A stretch of 64,000 bases of DNA from positions 2,170,001-2,234,000 of the forward strand of contig CAVTVA010000003.1 of the NCBI GenBank assembly GCA_963738185.1. Reading direction: 5' to 3'. This DNA comes from AP-15 sp963738185 (GTDB lineage Bacteria; Pseudomonadota; Alphaproteobacteria; ATCC43930; CGMCC-115725). Shown here piece after piece: positions 34,076 to 42,871 of this stretch. A program made the position numbers and the translations under genes. Under the pieces are notes generated by a model that worked only from the letters and a program-made list of their open reading frames with translations, was not told the origin of the DNA and did not search any database. How positions within the stretch are numbered: position 1 is the stretch's first letter; the number at the start of each line of letters is the position of its first letter.

Positions 34076-35822
34076 TCAGGCCGCCCCGGCGCGGTGCATG
34101 ATCACCCATTGCTGGGCGATGCTGAGCGTGTTGCTCCACGCCCAATAGATCACCAGACCGGCCGGGAAATGCGACAGCATGTAGGTAAAGACAATCGGCA
34201 GCAGCATAAACATGCGCGCTTGCATCGCATCGACCGGTTGCGGGTTCAGCTTTTGCTGCAGGAACATGGTCACGCCCATGATGATCGGCCAGGCGCCGAT
34301 CTCCAGGAACGAGGGCGGGGTGAACGGGATGAGGCCGAACAGATTGGCGAACGAGGTCGGGTCCGGCGCCGACAGATCGCGGATCCAGCCAAAAAACGGC
34401 GCGTGGCGCAGATCGATCGCGACATAAAGGATCTGATAGAGCGCATAGAATACCGGGATCTGGACCACGATCGGCAGGCAGCCGGCCAATGGGTTCGCCC
34501 CGACGCGCTTGTAGACCGCCATCATCTCCTGCTGCTGGCGGGCTTTGTCATCGGGAAAGCGCTCGCGCAATTTCTGCATTTCGGGCTGCAGCAGCTTCAT
34601 CTTGCTCATTGCACGATAGGACTTGTTCGCGAGCGGGAAGAACAGGATCCTGACGAGCAAGGTCAGCACCAGGATCGACACCCCGAAATTGTCAAAAACC
34701 TTATAGAGGATTTCGAGGACCTGGAACATCGGCTTGCTGATAAACCAGAACCAACCGAAATCGATCGCGTAATCGAACAGCGGAATGCCAGAATTTGCAT
34801 AAGCCGTGAGCAGGCTGAGTTCTTTGGCGCCGGCGAACAGCCGGGTCGCAGCGGTCGCGCTGCCGTCGGGCGCCACGGTCGTCGCCGGCCCGGTATAATC
34901 GGTCTGATAGCGTTTGGTCCCGTGCTCGTCGCTCAGCGTGAATCGCGCCTTGATCGGCTCATGCTGCGGGGGAATTAGCGAGGTGAGCCAATAGGTGTCG
35001 GTAAAGCCGAACCAGCCCCCGGTGGAACTCGTAGCTGGTCGGCTGGCCGGGTTTGAGCGAGCTGTATTTGATGTCGTGGATCGAGCCGTCGAGATTGCCG
35101 ATCAGCCCTTCGAAGCTCAAATAGGAACTGGAAACCTGCGGCGTCCCGGTGCGGCTGATCAGAGCGTAGGGCAGCAGCGTGACCGGGCTCTTGCCGGTGT
35201 TGCGCACCGCCTCGCGCACCGTGAACATATAGTTTTGGTCGATGCTGATGGTGCGGGTAAAGACCAGGCCCTCACCGTTGTCCCAGCTCAAGGTTACCGG
35301 ATGCGACGGGGTCAGCGGCCCGCCCGATGCTTTCCACAGGGTCTGCGGCCCGGGCAGCTTGACCGTGCCGGGCTTTTCCGCGACCCAGCCGAACTCGGCC
35401 AGATAGGGGTTCGCGGTTCCCGGCGGCGACAGCAGGACCACATCGGGGCTCTTCGGGTTGACCGTCTCGTGATAGGTGGCCAGGGTCAGGTCATCGAGCC
35501 GGGCGCCGACCAGTGCTATCGAGCCGTGCACCCGGGGCGTGTCGATCTTGACCCGCGGCTGCGCGGCAATCGCGGCCGCGCGGGCTTGCGGCGCTCGGGC
35601 GGTGACGACGCCGGGGGCGCCGGTAGCCGGCGCCGCGGCCCCGGTAACGCCGGGGGCGGGCGTGGTCCTGGAAGTGGCCGGAGCCGGACCGGTCGTTTGG
35701 CTGCTGGAGGTGGTCGCCACATGCGGCACCGGCGGCGGATGCAGCCGTTCAAACAGAAATTGGAAGCCGATCAGAATCCCGACCGACACGACGATCGCAA
35801 TCAGCAGGTTGCGCTGTTCCAT
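34076..35822 (-). CDS. yidC: Membrane protein insertase YidC, broken by a 1-base frameshift
   Basis: YidC inserts proteins into the inner membrane with or without SecYEG. The N-terminal anchor (M-E-Q-R-N-L-L-I-A-I-V), a Pro/Ala/Thr-rich linker and the periplasmic P1 domain are read from 35822 to about 35020. The rest of P1 and the five-helix insertase core (G-W-F-G-F-T-D-T-Y-W onward, L-L-V-R-I-L-F-F-P-L with the groove Arg, Q-I-P-V-F-Y-A-L-Y) are in another frame down to 34076. One extra base in the CCCCC run at 35016-35020 explains the break; correcting it gives about 582 residues, normal for the family. YidC is essential, so a sequencing error is most likely. The core alone starts no earlier than 34876. 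Confidence 0.92.
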
Positions 35823-35844
35823 TCGGACCGGATCCGGCGGGTGC

Positions 35845-36168
35845 TCAGGCGTTGGCGTCGGCGCGCCGCGAAGCAGCCGGTTGGGCGGCAGAATTGGGCG
35901 ATCGTGGCGGGATCGGCGGCGGCACCGGATCGTAGCCGCTGCCGCCCCACGGGTGGCAACGCGCCAGCCGCCAGAGCGCCAGACCGCTGCCGCGCCAGGC
36001 GCCGTGCCGGGCGATCGCTTCGATCGCATAATCCGAGCAGGTCGGCAGAAAGCGGCAGCAAGGCGGCCGCAATGGCGAGACAAGCAGCTGATAGGCGCGC
36101 ACGCCAGCTTTCAGGGCCGCACCCACGATGTCTGCACCCACCACGTCTGGGCGGTATTGCCGCTCCAT
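35845..36168 (-). CDS. yidD: Membrane protein insertion efficiency factor YidD
   Basis: This 107-residue protein has the YidD signature: Y-Q-L-L-V-S-P-L-R-P-P-C-C-R-F-L-P-T-C-S-D-Y-A near residues 26-48, with the three conserved Cys, and R-C-H-P-W-G-G-S-G-Y-D-P-V-P near residue 70. It assists YidC-dependent insertion at the membrane surface. It lies between rnpA (1-base gap) and yidC (22-base gap). The C-terminal 25 residues are Pro/Ala-rich and variable. Confidence 0.95.
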   Translation of the reverse strand: MERQYRPDVVGADIVGAALKAGVRAYQLLVSPLRPPCCRFLPTCSDYAIEAIARHGAWRGSGLALWRLARCHPWGGSGYDPVPPPIPPRSPNSAAQPAASRRADANA

Positions 36169-36169
36169 C

Positions 36170-36556
36170 TCAATCCTCCTGCGCGGCGCGTGACCGGCGC
36201 CCCGCCGTGCTCCGCCCGATCCGGCGCAGCGCCGCCGCGAGATCGTCGAGAAGCGCCGAATACGGCCGCTCGGCCGTCCCCGATCGGGCGATCAGCACAT
36301 AGTCGGTATCGGGGTTTGCGTGATCCGCCAGGATCTCGGCCGCCACCCCGCGCAGCCGTCGCTTTGCCCGATTTCGGATCACCGCGTTGCCAACCTTTCG
36401 GCTGGCGGTGAAGCCGACCCGCACCCCGCCGCCGGTCCGATCCGGCGGACGCGGCGCCGCCTGCAAAATCAGGCCCGGTGTCACCACCTTGCTGCGGTTC
36501 GCCGCGATGCGCAGGAAATCGGCCCGAACCTTGAGCGTTGCAAGCCTGCCGCCCAC
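36170..36556 (-). CDS. rnpA: Ribonuclease P protein component
   Basis: This 128-residue basic protein subunit of RNase P helps bind pre-tRNA leader sequences. The conserved RNR motif is R-N-R-A-K-R-R-L-R near residue 60, preceded by V-G-F-T-A-S-R-K-V-G-N-A-V. A GTG start at 36556 is the best available. It follows rpmH by 42 bases in the usual rpmH-rnpA order. The segment P-R-P-P-D-R-T-G-G-G is an insertion relative to short orthologs, common in alphaproteobacteria. Confidence 0.95.
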   Translation of the reverse strand: MGGRLATLKVRADFLRIAANRSKVVTPGLILQAAPRPPDRTGGGVRVGFTASRKVGNAVIRNRAKRRLRGVAAEILADHANPDTDYVLIARSGTAERPYSALLDDLAAALRRIGRSTAGRRSRAAQED

Positions 36557-36598
36557 CGATTCACCGCCGGGCGGGTGCGAGCGGCGAAGGGTCGCGCC

Positions 36599-36733
36599 TC
36601 AGGCGGACAATCGCTTGCGGCCCTTCGCCCGGCGCGCCGCAAGCACGCGTCGGCCGGCGGCGGTGGCCATCCGCGCCCGGAACCCATGGCGGCGCTTGCG
36701 AACAAGGTTGCTGGGCTGGTAAGTGCGCTTCAC
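36599..36733 (-). CDS. rpmH: 50S ribosomal protein L34
   Basis: This 44-residue ribosomal protein begins at GTG (K-R-T-Y-Q-P-S-N-L) and ends A-K-G-R-K-R-L-S-A. It is exactly the family length and composition: 18 Arg or Lys residues, with the R-K-R-R-H-G-F-R-A-R-M core. It is the first gene of the leftward housekeeping operon, 43 bases from the promoter described at 36777-36805. Confidence 0.97.
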   Translation of the reverse strand: MKRTYQPSNLVRKRRHGFRARMATAAGRRVLAARRAKGRKRLSA

Positions 36734-36776
36734 GGCACCGGCTCCGATTGCGGGATCTCTCTCGAGCGGAGGCGGC

Positions 36777-36805
36777 TATATAAAAGAGGCGGTCGGCCAA
36801 GTCAA
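36777..36805 (-). promoter_or_regulatory. Sigma-70-type promoter of the rpmH operon
   Basis: On the minus strand TTGACT (36800-36805) and TATATA (36777-36782) are separated by exactly 17 bases. Both elements are close to consensus, and the rpmH start lies 43 bases downstream. It stands out strongly against the GC-rich surroundings. It should drive rpmH-rnpA-yidD-yidC-engB and possibly argB. Confidence 0.8.
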
Positions 36806-36901
36806 CGCCAGCCCGCCGCTCTGGGGAATGGCGAGCGCCAGTGGGGCGTTCGGCTTTGAGCGCTGGCTGCGATTAGGCGATGACGGCAGAAATGGGGAGC
36901 G

Positions 36902-37864
36902 ATGTTGGCGCCGATGTTGGATAACGCGACGATGGAGGCTGCCGATCGTGCCGCCCGGACCTGGGCTGCAGCCCAACCCGGGCCGATTGTTCCGGGCAGC
37001 GAGGCGCACAAGACCGCATTTTGCCGGATGCTGCTTGATACCCACAACCGCTATAAGCCATCGATCGTCGATTGGCCGGTGCTCGACAGCGAGGCGCGCG
37101 ATCGCCTGGTCGCTCTGCCGATTTGGGACATCGCAGTGCAGACCGAGGGCAAAGCCCGCCTGCGCGTGTTGAGCTATGGCGAGACCATCGCCGACCCACT
37201 GCTGCGCCAGGCGATCGAGCTCGACGGGCGCGAGGAGGGCCGGCACAAAGAGGTTCTCTCCAACCTGGTCGAGGCCTATGGCATCCGCCTCGCCCCCGAG
37301 CCGCCCTATGTGCGTCCGCGCGATCCCGAATGGGCCTTTATGGTCACCGGGTTCAGCGAATGCATCGACAGCTTTTTTGCCTTTGGCCTGTTCGCGTTGG
37401 CCAAGCGCTCCGGCTTTTTCCCGCCGGCTCTGGTCGACACGTTCGAGCCGGTCATGCAGGAGGAAGGCCGCCACATCCTGTTCTTTGTCAACTGGGTGGC
37501 CTGGCACCGGCGGCGCTTGCCGTGGTGGGGCCGTCCGCTGTTCCTGCTCAAAATCCTCGCGGTCTGGGCCTTCCTGGTCTGGGAACGGGTCGGCATCGTT
37601 CGCGGCGTCGGCAGCGGCAAGGCTGCGGGCGGTGGCGCGCCCGGGTCGGCGCCGCAGGACAACAACTTCACCTTGACCGGCGGCAAATCGCTCGGCGCCG
37701 TTGATCTGTCGCCGGCGGCGCTGATCGAGATCTGCCTTTCCGAGAACGACCGACGCCTTTCCGGGTATGATCCGCGGCTGTTGCGGCCCAACACCGTGCC
37801 GCGGCTGATGCGCCTCGTCCACCGCCTGATGCGCTGGCGGCGCCCAATCCCGGCCGCGCCATGA
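36902..37864 (+). CDS. Diiron-motif ferritin-like protein of unknown function (paralog A)
   Basis: I do not recognise a named function. The 320-residue protein has a complete ferritin-like diiron ligand set in the order E82 ... E112-x2-H115 ... E153 ... E188-x2-H191 (sequences T-E-G-K, E-E-G-R-H, E-C-I-D and E-E-G-R-H). The spacings of 30 and 35 residues match helix pairs of a four-helix bundle. Proteins with such sites are O2-activating oxidases or hydroxylases. An amphipathic or hydrophobic stretch (about 213-232) may contact the membrane. It starts an operon with a paralog (ATGA overlap) and an HpnL-like membrane protein, suggesting a membrane-lipid substrate. GGGGAGC precedes the ATG. Confidence 0.7.
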   Translation: MLAPMLDNATMEAADRAARTWAAAQPGPIVPGSEAHKTAFCRMLLDTHNRYKPSIVDWPVLDSEARDRLVALPIWDIAVQTEGKARLRVLSYGETIADPLLRQAIELDGREEGRHKEVLSNLVEAYGIRLAPEPPYVRPRDPEWAFMVTGFSECIDSFFAFGLFALAKRSGFFPPALVDTFEPVMQEEGRHILFFVNWVAWHRRRLPWWGRPLFLLKILAVWAFLVWERVGIVRGVGSGKAAGGGAPGSAPQDNNFTLTGGKSLGAVDLSPAALIEICLSENDRRLSGYDPRLLRPNTVPRLMRLVHRLMRWRRPIPAAP

Positions 37865-38703
37865 AGATCGGCTCGGACGAGCACAAGCAGCGGTTTTGCG
37901 CTCAGTTCATCGCGAGCCACAACCGATACGACCCCGAGGCCCTCGCCTGGCCCAATCTCGACGTGGCCGCGCTGGCGCGGTTGCGCGCCATCCCGTTCTG
38001 GCCGCAAGTGCTGCACACCGAGCGGCGCGCCGGCGCCATCGTCGATGCCTATGCGGCGACGATCGCCGATCCGCTGGTGCGCGAGGCGGTAGCGCTGCAG
38101 GGGTTTGAGGAGGCGCGCCATGCCGATCTGTTGCGGCTGATGATCGGCCGGTATGGTCTCGCCGCCGAAGAAAGCCCGCTCGAGCCGCTGGGGGCCGATC
38201 TCTACCGCGCGTTCGCCGATTTCGGCTATGGCGAATGCCTCGACGCCTTTCTCGGCTTTGGCGTATTTCAGATCGCCCGGCGGTCCGGTTTTCTACCCGA
38301 GCCGATGTTCGCGATCTTTGACACCTTGATGCATGAGGAAAATCGCCACATCGTATTCTTCATCAACTGGATGGCCTGGGAGCGGGCGCGCCGCGGGCGA
38401 TGCCCCAAATGGCTGCGCTCGGCGATCGCGGCCCGCTATTATTGGCGGGCGATCAGCCGGTTGCTGGGAACCGTCCGACGCGGCCAGACGGTCAATGACG
38501 GAAAGGACTTCTCGGCGACCGAGGCGAGTGTGTTCCTTGACGGGTTTTCGCTGCGCGGCCTGGTCGAGGAATGTTGTGCCGAGCATGCCCGGAGGATGAA
38601 AGCCTTCGACCCCGAGCTATTGCAGCCGCGCTTGTTGCCGCGGCTCGGTGCGATCGCGCTGGCGGGGATGCGCCTCGGGGCTCGGGCGCGCGGTTTGCGC
38701 TGA
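37861..38703 (+). CDS. Diiron-motif ferritin-like protein of unknown function (paralog B)
   Basis: This 280-residue paralog of the preceding protein has the same ligand pattern at identical spacing: E54 ... E84-x2-H87 ... E125 ... E160-x2-H163 (E-E-A-R-H and E-E-N-R-H motifs). Shared segments include H-N-R-Y near the N-terminus, A-T-I-A-D-P-L, E-C-L-D-A-F-L-G-F-G, R-S-G-F-L-P, and N-W-M-A-W. It lacks the first 30 residues of paralog A. The ATG overlaps the paralog A stop, so a heteromeric complex made in fixed ratio is likely. The HpnL-like gene starts 6 bases after its stop. Substrate and reaction are unknown. Confidence 0.7.
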   Translation: MKIGSDEHKQRFCAQFIASHNRYDPEALAWPNLDVAALARLRAIPFWPQVLHTERRAGAIVDAYAATIADPLVREAVALQGFEEARHADLLRLMIGRYGLAAEESPLEPLGADLYRAFADFGYGECLDAFLGFGVFQIARRSGFLPEPMFAIFDTLMHEENRHIVFFINWMAWERARRGRCPKWLRSAIAARYYWRAISRLLGTVRRGQTVNDGKDFSATEASVFLDGFSLRGLVEECCAEHARRMKAFDPELLQPRLLPRLGAIALAGMRLGARARGLR

Positions 38704-38709
38704 TCGCCG

Positions 38710-39834
38710 ATGAAGCCGGCTTCGTTCCTGGCGGCGGCGATCGGGATCGCTCTCGTCGGCGGGCTCCTCATCCATTTTGGGGCGGGTGCGGTCTGGCACT
38801 CGCTGCTGGCGGTCGGGTGGGCCGGGTTTGCCGCGATCTGCCTCATTCAAACCGTGCTGATCGCGGTGATGGGCATCGCCTGGTGGGCGCTGTTGCCGGC
38901 GACGCGCCCGTGGCCGGCGATCTGGGCGCGGCTGGTCCGCGACTCCGTTTCCGAGGTGCTGCCGCTGTCGCAGGTCGGCGGCTATGTCGCGGGCGCGCGA
39001 GCGATCGTCGTCGCCGGGGTTTGCGGCAGCGCCGCCGCGGCGAGCACAATCGTCGACGTCACCCTCGAGTTCCTGGCCCAGATCGCCTACACCGCGATTG
39101 CGCTGTCATGGCTGTTGCACCTCGATCCGGGGGCGCGGGTTGCGGCCCCCGTGGCGGCCGGTCTCGCGATCGGCGCAGCTCTGGCCGCCGGCTTTGTGTT
39201 CGCACAGCGTCGCGGCTTTAGCCTGCTCGACCGATTTGCCGGCGCGCTCGGCCAGGGCTGGGCCGAGCGGACCGCAGCCGGAGCCTCAGCGCTGCACAGC
39301 GCGATCGCCGAGATCTATGCCCGGCCCGCCCGGCTGGGGGCCAGCCTTGCCCTTCACCTGATCTGCTGGCTGGCCAGCGCCGCCGAGATCTGGTTGGCCT
39401 TGCGGTTTATCGGCGTGCCGCTTGATTTTGGCGCGGTGCTGGTGATCGAGAGCCTGGTTTATGCGATCCGCAGCGTCGCCTTTGCCGTGCCGAACGCGGT
39501 CGGGGTCCAGGAGGGCGCCTATGTTCTGCTCGGCGCCAGCTTTGGCCTGACCCCGGAGACGGCGCTGGCCTTATCGTTGCTAAAGCGAGGGCGCGACCTC
39601 GCGATTGGGCTGCCGGCGCTCGCCGCTTGGCAGCTGGCCGAAGCCGGCCGCGTGTGGCGCCGCGCCGATCGGGTCGACGCCGCCGCAGCAAACGAAACCC
39701 CGGTCGCCGCGACCGGGGTTCCATTCCCTGCACCCGGAGGTAAGGGCAGGGCTGCGCGCATCGCTCAGCAGGACCATCGGGGAGACATCACGATGCAGCC
39801 GCATAGTGCGAAATCTGGCTCTGCATTGCAATAA
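38710..39834 (+). CDS. HpnL-like/lysylphosphatidylglycerol-synthase-TM family membrane protein
   Basis: This 374-residue polytopic membrane protein has eight or so hydrophobic segments. The family region (UPF0104, aglD2/LPG-synthase transmembrane) covers residues 1-320. V-S-E-V-L-P-L-S-Q-V-G-G-Y-V near residue 80 and the late N-A-V-G-V-Q-E-G-A-Y resemble HpnL, a hopanoid-cluster membrane protein proposed to move or flip lipids. The last 50 residues are hydrophilic and unlike the family, and a terminator-like hairpin lies inside their coding sequence. The true end may thus have been earlier. It is the third gene of the diiron operon. HpnL assignment is moderate; no other hopanoid genes are in the window. 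Confidence 0.72.
   Translation: MKPASFLAAAIGIALVGGLLIHFGAGAVWHSLLAVGWAGFAAICLIQTVLIAVMGIAWWALLPATRPWPAIWARLVRDSVSEVLPLSQVGGYVAGARAIVVAGVCGSAAAASTIVDVTLEFLAQIAYTAIALSWLLHLDPGARVAAPVAAGLAIGAALAAGFVFAQRRGFSLLDRFAGALGQGWAERTAAGASALHSAIAEIYARPARLGASLALHLICWLASAAEIWLALRFIGVPLDFGAVLVIESLVYAIRSVAFAVPNAVGVQEGAYVLLGASFGLTPETALALSLLKRGRDLAIGLPALAAWQLAEAGRVWRRADRVDAAAANETPVAATGVPFPAPGGKGRAARIAQQDHRGDITMQPHSAKSGSALQ
39696..39720 (+). terminator. Strong hairpin, possible terminator
   Basis: AACCCCGGTCG and CGACCGGGGTT pair perfectly around a three-base loop. No T-run follows, so termination would be of the GC-hairpin kind or the hairpin may only stabilise mRNA. It lies within the hydrophilic tail coding region of the HpnL-like gene, which is odd for a terminator. 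Confidence 0.45.
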
Positions 39835-40023
39835 ATATCTCATAAGTTAACCAATTATTGGATAAACCCTCTCCGCGCGTATCCGGGTGCGTCGAGACGG
39901 CCCACCGGGCTCCTTGTCGCGCGGCGGCGTCCCGGCGATGGCCTGCGCCGCTTCACGGGAAGGTGACCGCCCTTCTGCCGCCGGAGCGCTAGCATCAGCC
40001 TTTCTTGGCTGTGCCGGACCCGC

Positions 40024-40743
40024 ATGCCCGATGACCTCCCGCCGCGATTTGGCATTTCCGCGCGCCGCCTGGTGCCGCTGGGGCTGCTCGTCGCCGCCGG
40101 CCTCGCCTTCGCGATTGCCGGCGGGCACCGTTATCTGACGTTTGCGGCACTCGCCGACAACCGCGACTGGCTGTGCGGTCTGGTCGCCCGCTGGGGCTGT
40201 CCCGCGGCCCTTCTCTATATCGCCGCCTATGCCGGGGTGGTGGCGCTGTCAGTTCCCGGCGGGGCGGTGTTGACAGTCGTCGGCGGCTTTCTGTTCGGGA
40301 CCTGGCTCGGCGGCACCTTCGCGGTCATCGGCGCCACCCTGGGCGCGACCGGGGTCTTTGTCGCGGCGCGCGCCGGCCTTGGCGGCCTAGCCCAGCGCGC
40401 CGGGCCCTTCTTCGGCAAGCTCGAAACGGGGTTTCGCGCCGACGCGTTCAATTACCTCTTAGTGCTGCGCCTGGTCCCGCTGTTTCCATTTTGGCTGGTC
40501 AACCTGGTTCCAGCGTTGGCCCGGATTAGCCTGCCGACCTATCTGGGCGCGACCTTCCTCGGCATCATTCCGGCGACCTTCGTCTATGCCGGGCTCGGCA
40601 ACGGGCTCGGCAATGTGGTGGCGCAGCCGGATCTCGGGATCGCGCTTCGCCCGAGCGTGCTGCTGCCGATCATAGCACTGGCCGTGCTCGCCCTCCTCCC
40701 GGTGTGGTACCGGCATCGGCATCGCAGGCAGACCGCCCGATGA
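40024..40743 (+). CDS. TVP38/TMEM64 (VTT-domain) membrane protein
   Basis: This 239-residue DedA-superfamily protein has about six hydrophobic segments. The VTT signature is visible as G-G-F-L-F-G-T-W-L-G-G near residue 92, then I-G-A-T-L-G-A-T, R-L-V-P-L-F-P-F-W-L-V-N near residue 150 and G-I-I-P-A-T-F-V-Y near residue 180. The wider superfamily includes lipid scramblases and undecaprenyl-phosphate transporters, but the bacterial TVP38 role is not settled. The hydrophilic tail is short and Arg-rich. It stands alone between two unrelated genes; its neighbour tcuA-like gene starts 118 bases later. Confidence 0.88.
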   Translation: MPDDLPPRFGISARRLVPLGLLVAAGLAFAIAGGHRYLTFAALADNRDWLCGLVARWGCPAALLYIAAYAGVVALSVPGGAVLTVVGGFLFGTWLGGTFAVIGATLGATGVFVAARAGLGGLAQRAGPFFGKLETGFRADAFNYLLVLRLVPLFPFWLVNLVPALARISLPTYLGATFLGIIPATFVYAGLGNGLGNVVAQPDLGIALRPSVLLPIIALAVLALLPVWYRHRHRRQTAR

Positions 40744-40861
40744 CCGCCGTTCCGGGCCCACTGCCGCATTGCCTGGGCGTTGGCGGCGGCGCGCCGCGCT
40801 TGCCTCGCGCGGCTGGCTCGCGCTACTCCCTGTCGCAAGGATCGCGAGCGGAGGGAACGAG

Positions 40862-42358
40862 ATGATTTCGGGCGAGTTCGATGTCGTTGTCGTCGGCGCC
40901 GGCAACGCCGGCATGTGCGCGGCGCTGGCGGCGCGCGGCGAGGGGGCGCGGGTGCTGGTGCTCGAGGCCGCCCCGTTTGACGAGCGCGGCGGCAACAGCC
41001 GCTACACGGCCGGGGCCTTGCGGTTTGTTTACAACGGCGTCGACGACCTCTTGAAGCTGTGCGAGCTCTCCGAAACCGAAATCGCCACCAGCGATTTTGG
41101 CACCTACACCACCGACAAGTATTACGACGATCTCGGCCGGCTGACCGATTACCGCAGCAACCCCGACATGGCCGAATTGCTGATCACCAAGAGCCAGGAA
41201 ACTTTGCTGTGGATGCGCAGCCAGGGCATCCGCTTTGCCCCGATGTATTCGCGCCAGGCTTTCAAGCACGACGGCAAGTTCGTCTTTTGGGGCGGGCTGG
41301 CGCTCGAAGCCTGGGGCGGCGGGCCGGGGCTAGTCGAAGGGCTGTTCAAGGCCGCCGAGGAGCGCCAGATCCAAGTTGCCTACGAGGCGCGCGGCGAAAA
41401 GCTGATCGCCGACGATGACGGCGTCCACGGCATCGTCGCCAGGGTCGAGGGCAAGACCACCCGGATCGCGGCGAAGGCCGTGGTCCTCGCCTGCGGCGGG
41501 TTCGAGGCCAACGCCGAGATGCGCACCCGCTATCTTGGGCCCGGCTGGGACCTCGCCAAGGTGCGCGGCACCCGCTTCAACACCGGGGCCGGGATCAACA
41601 TGGCGCTCGAGATCGGGGCGATGCCCTATGGCAACTGGTCGGGCTGCCACGCGGTCGGCTGGGACTATAACGCGCCCGAATTCGGCGATCTGGCGGTCGG
41701 CGACAATTTCCAGAAGCACAGCTACCCGTTCGCCATCATGGTCAACGCCGACGGCGTGCGGTTCTGCGACGAGGGCGCCGATTTCCGCAACTACACCTAT
41801 GCCAAATACGGCCGTCTGATCCTCGAGCAGCCGCACCAGTTTGCCTGGCAGATTTTCGACCAGCAGACTGTGCACCTGCAACGCGACGAATACCGCATTC
41901 GCCAAGTGACAAAGGTGACGGCTGACACCGTCGAGGCGCTGGCCGACAAGATGGCTGAATACGCCCCGGTCGATAAGCCGCGCTTTTTCGAAACCATCCG
42001 CGAATACAATGCCGCGGTGCAGCGCGATACGCCCTATAACCCAACGGTCAAGGACGGGCGCACCACCAAGGGCCTGGCGATCGACAAGACCAATTGGGCG
42101 ATGCCGATCGAGAAGCCGCCGTTCGAGGCGTACTGCACGACCTGCGGCCTGACCTTCACCTTTGGCGGGTTGCGCATCGACACCGACGGCAAGGTGCTCG
42201 ACACCGCGCAACGGCCGATCCCCGGCCTCTACGCCGCCGGCGAGTTGGTCGGCGGTCTGTTCTATTTCAACTATCCGGGCGGCACTGGCCTGGTATCGGG
42301 CTCGGTCTTTGGCAAGATCGCCGGGACCAGCGCCGGCAAGCAGATCCAGCACGCCTGA
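40862..42358 (+). CDS. tcuA: FAD-dependent tricarballylate dehydrogenase-like protein (TcuA family)
   Basis: This 498-residue flavoprotein of the fumarate-reductase/succinate-dehydrogenase flavoprotein superfamily has the dinucleotide motif V-V-V-V-G-A-G-N-A-G near residue 8, then E-R-G-G-N-S-R-Y-T-A-G-A near residue 42 and the C-terminal G-L-Y-A-A-G-E and Y-P-G-G-T-G-L motifs. The whole pattern matches TcuA, which oxidises tricarballylate to cis-aconitate. The partner genes tcuB and tcuC are not adjacent, so related substrates remain possible. The ATG at 40862 has GGAGGGAACGAG upstream; a longer frame lacks homology. Confidence 0.85.
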   Translation: MISGEFDVVVVGAGNAGMCAALAARGEGARVLVLEAAPFDERGGNSRYTAGALRFVYNGVDDLLKLCELSETEIATSDFGTYTTDKYYDDLGRLTDYRSNPDMAELLITKSQETLLWMRSQGIRFAPMYSRQAFKHDGKFVFWGGLALEAWGGGPGLVEGLFKAAEERQIQVAYEARGEKLIADDDGVHGIVARVEGKTTRIAAKAVVLACGGFEANAEMRTRYLGPGWDLAKVRGTRFNTGAGINMALEIGAMPYGNWSGCHAVGWDYNAPEFGDLAVGDNFQKHSYPFAIMVNADGVRFCDEGADFRNYTYAKYGRLILEQPHQFAWQIFDQQTVHLQRDEYRIRQVTKVTADTVEALADKMAEYAPVDKPRFFETIREYNAAVQRDTPYNPTVKDGRTTKGLAIDKTNWAMPIEKPPFEAYCTTCGLTFTFGGLRIDTDGKVLDTAQRPIPGLYAAGELVGGLFYFNYPGGTGLVSGSVFGKIAGTSAGKQIQHA

Positions 42359-42445
42359 GCGTCAGCGGCGAGGCGGGGCGCGCCCCGCCGGGACCCGGGC
42401 CGCGGGCGAGATGCCCCGCTCGGCCCGGCAGGCCGGCGCTTGGCG

Positions 42446-42871
42446 TCAGTCGCGACGGTAGGGGTAGCAGCGCGCCCGCTCGAGCGCGATGCCAAAATGC
42501 TGGCCGAGCGCGCGGATCGCCTCGGCGTGCTCGACATAAGGGTCGGCATTCGCCATGCCGACGATGATCGGCCGGAAGGTGCGGTCGTCGCGCCCCCCCG
42601 GCGGCAGCATGGCGGTGGCAAGCGGGCTGCCGTCATCCTCGCGCAAGGTCAGGAACAGCGGCATCTCGCGCTGGATGTGCGCTTTCAGCCCGATCTCCTG
42701 CTCGAAATACACCTTTGACAGCGGCTGGAACGTCTGCGTCGCCTTTTCCTGTTCCTTGCGAAAGAACTTCTCGACGGCATGGCGCATCGTGTCCGATTCG
42801 CTGGACGCCTCGGCCTCGGTCTCGATCCGAAACCAGGTTTTCCCGCCTGGAGCATCGCAAACGTATTTCAT
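42446..42871 (-). CDS. Conserved hypothetical protein (141 aa)
   Basis: I do not recognise this soluble 141-residue protein. It begins M-K-Y-V-C-D-A and has a helical centre (H-A-V-E-K-F-F-R-K-E), two predicted strands and a C-terminal segment N-A-D-P-Y-V-E-H-A-E-A-I-R. Codon use is normal, and the frame is long with little stop-free shadow support elsewhere, so it is probably real. No signal peptide or membrane segment is seen. It is convergent with the TcuA-like gene. A longer frame continues upstream but starts with low-complexity sequence. Confidence 0.65.
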   Translation of the reverse strand: MKYVCDAPGGKTWFRIETEAEASSESDTMRHAVEKFFRKEQEKATQTFQPLSKVYFEQEIGLKAHIQREMPLFLTLREDDGSPLATAMLPPGGRDDRTFRPIIVGMANADPYVEHAEAIRALGQHFGIALERARCYPYRRD

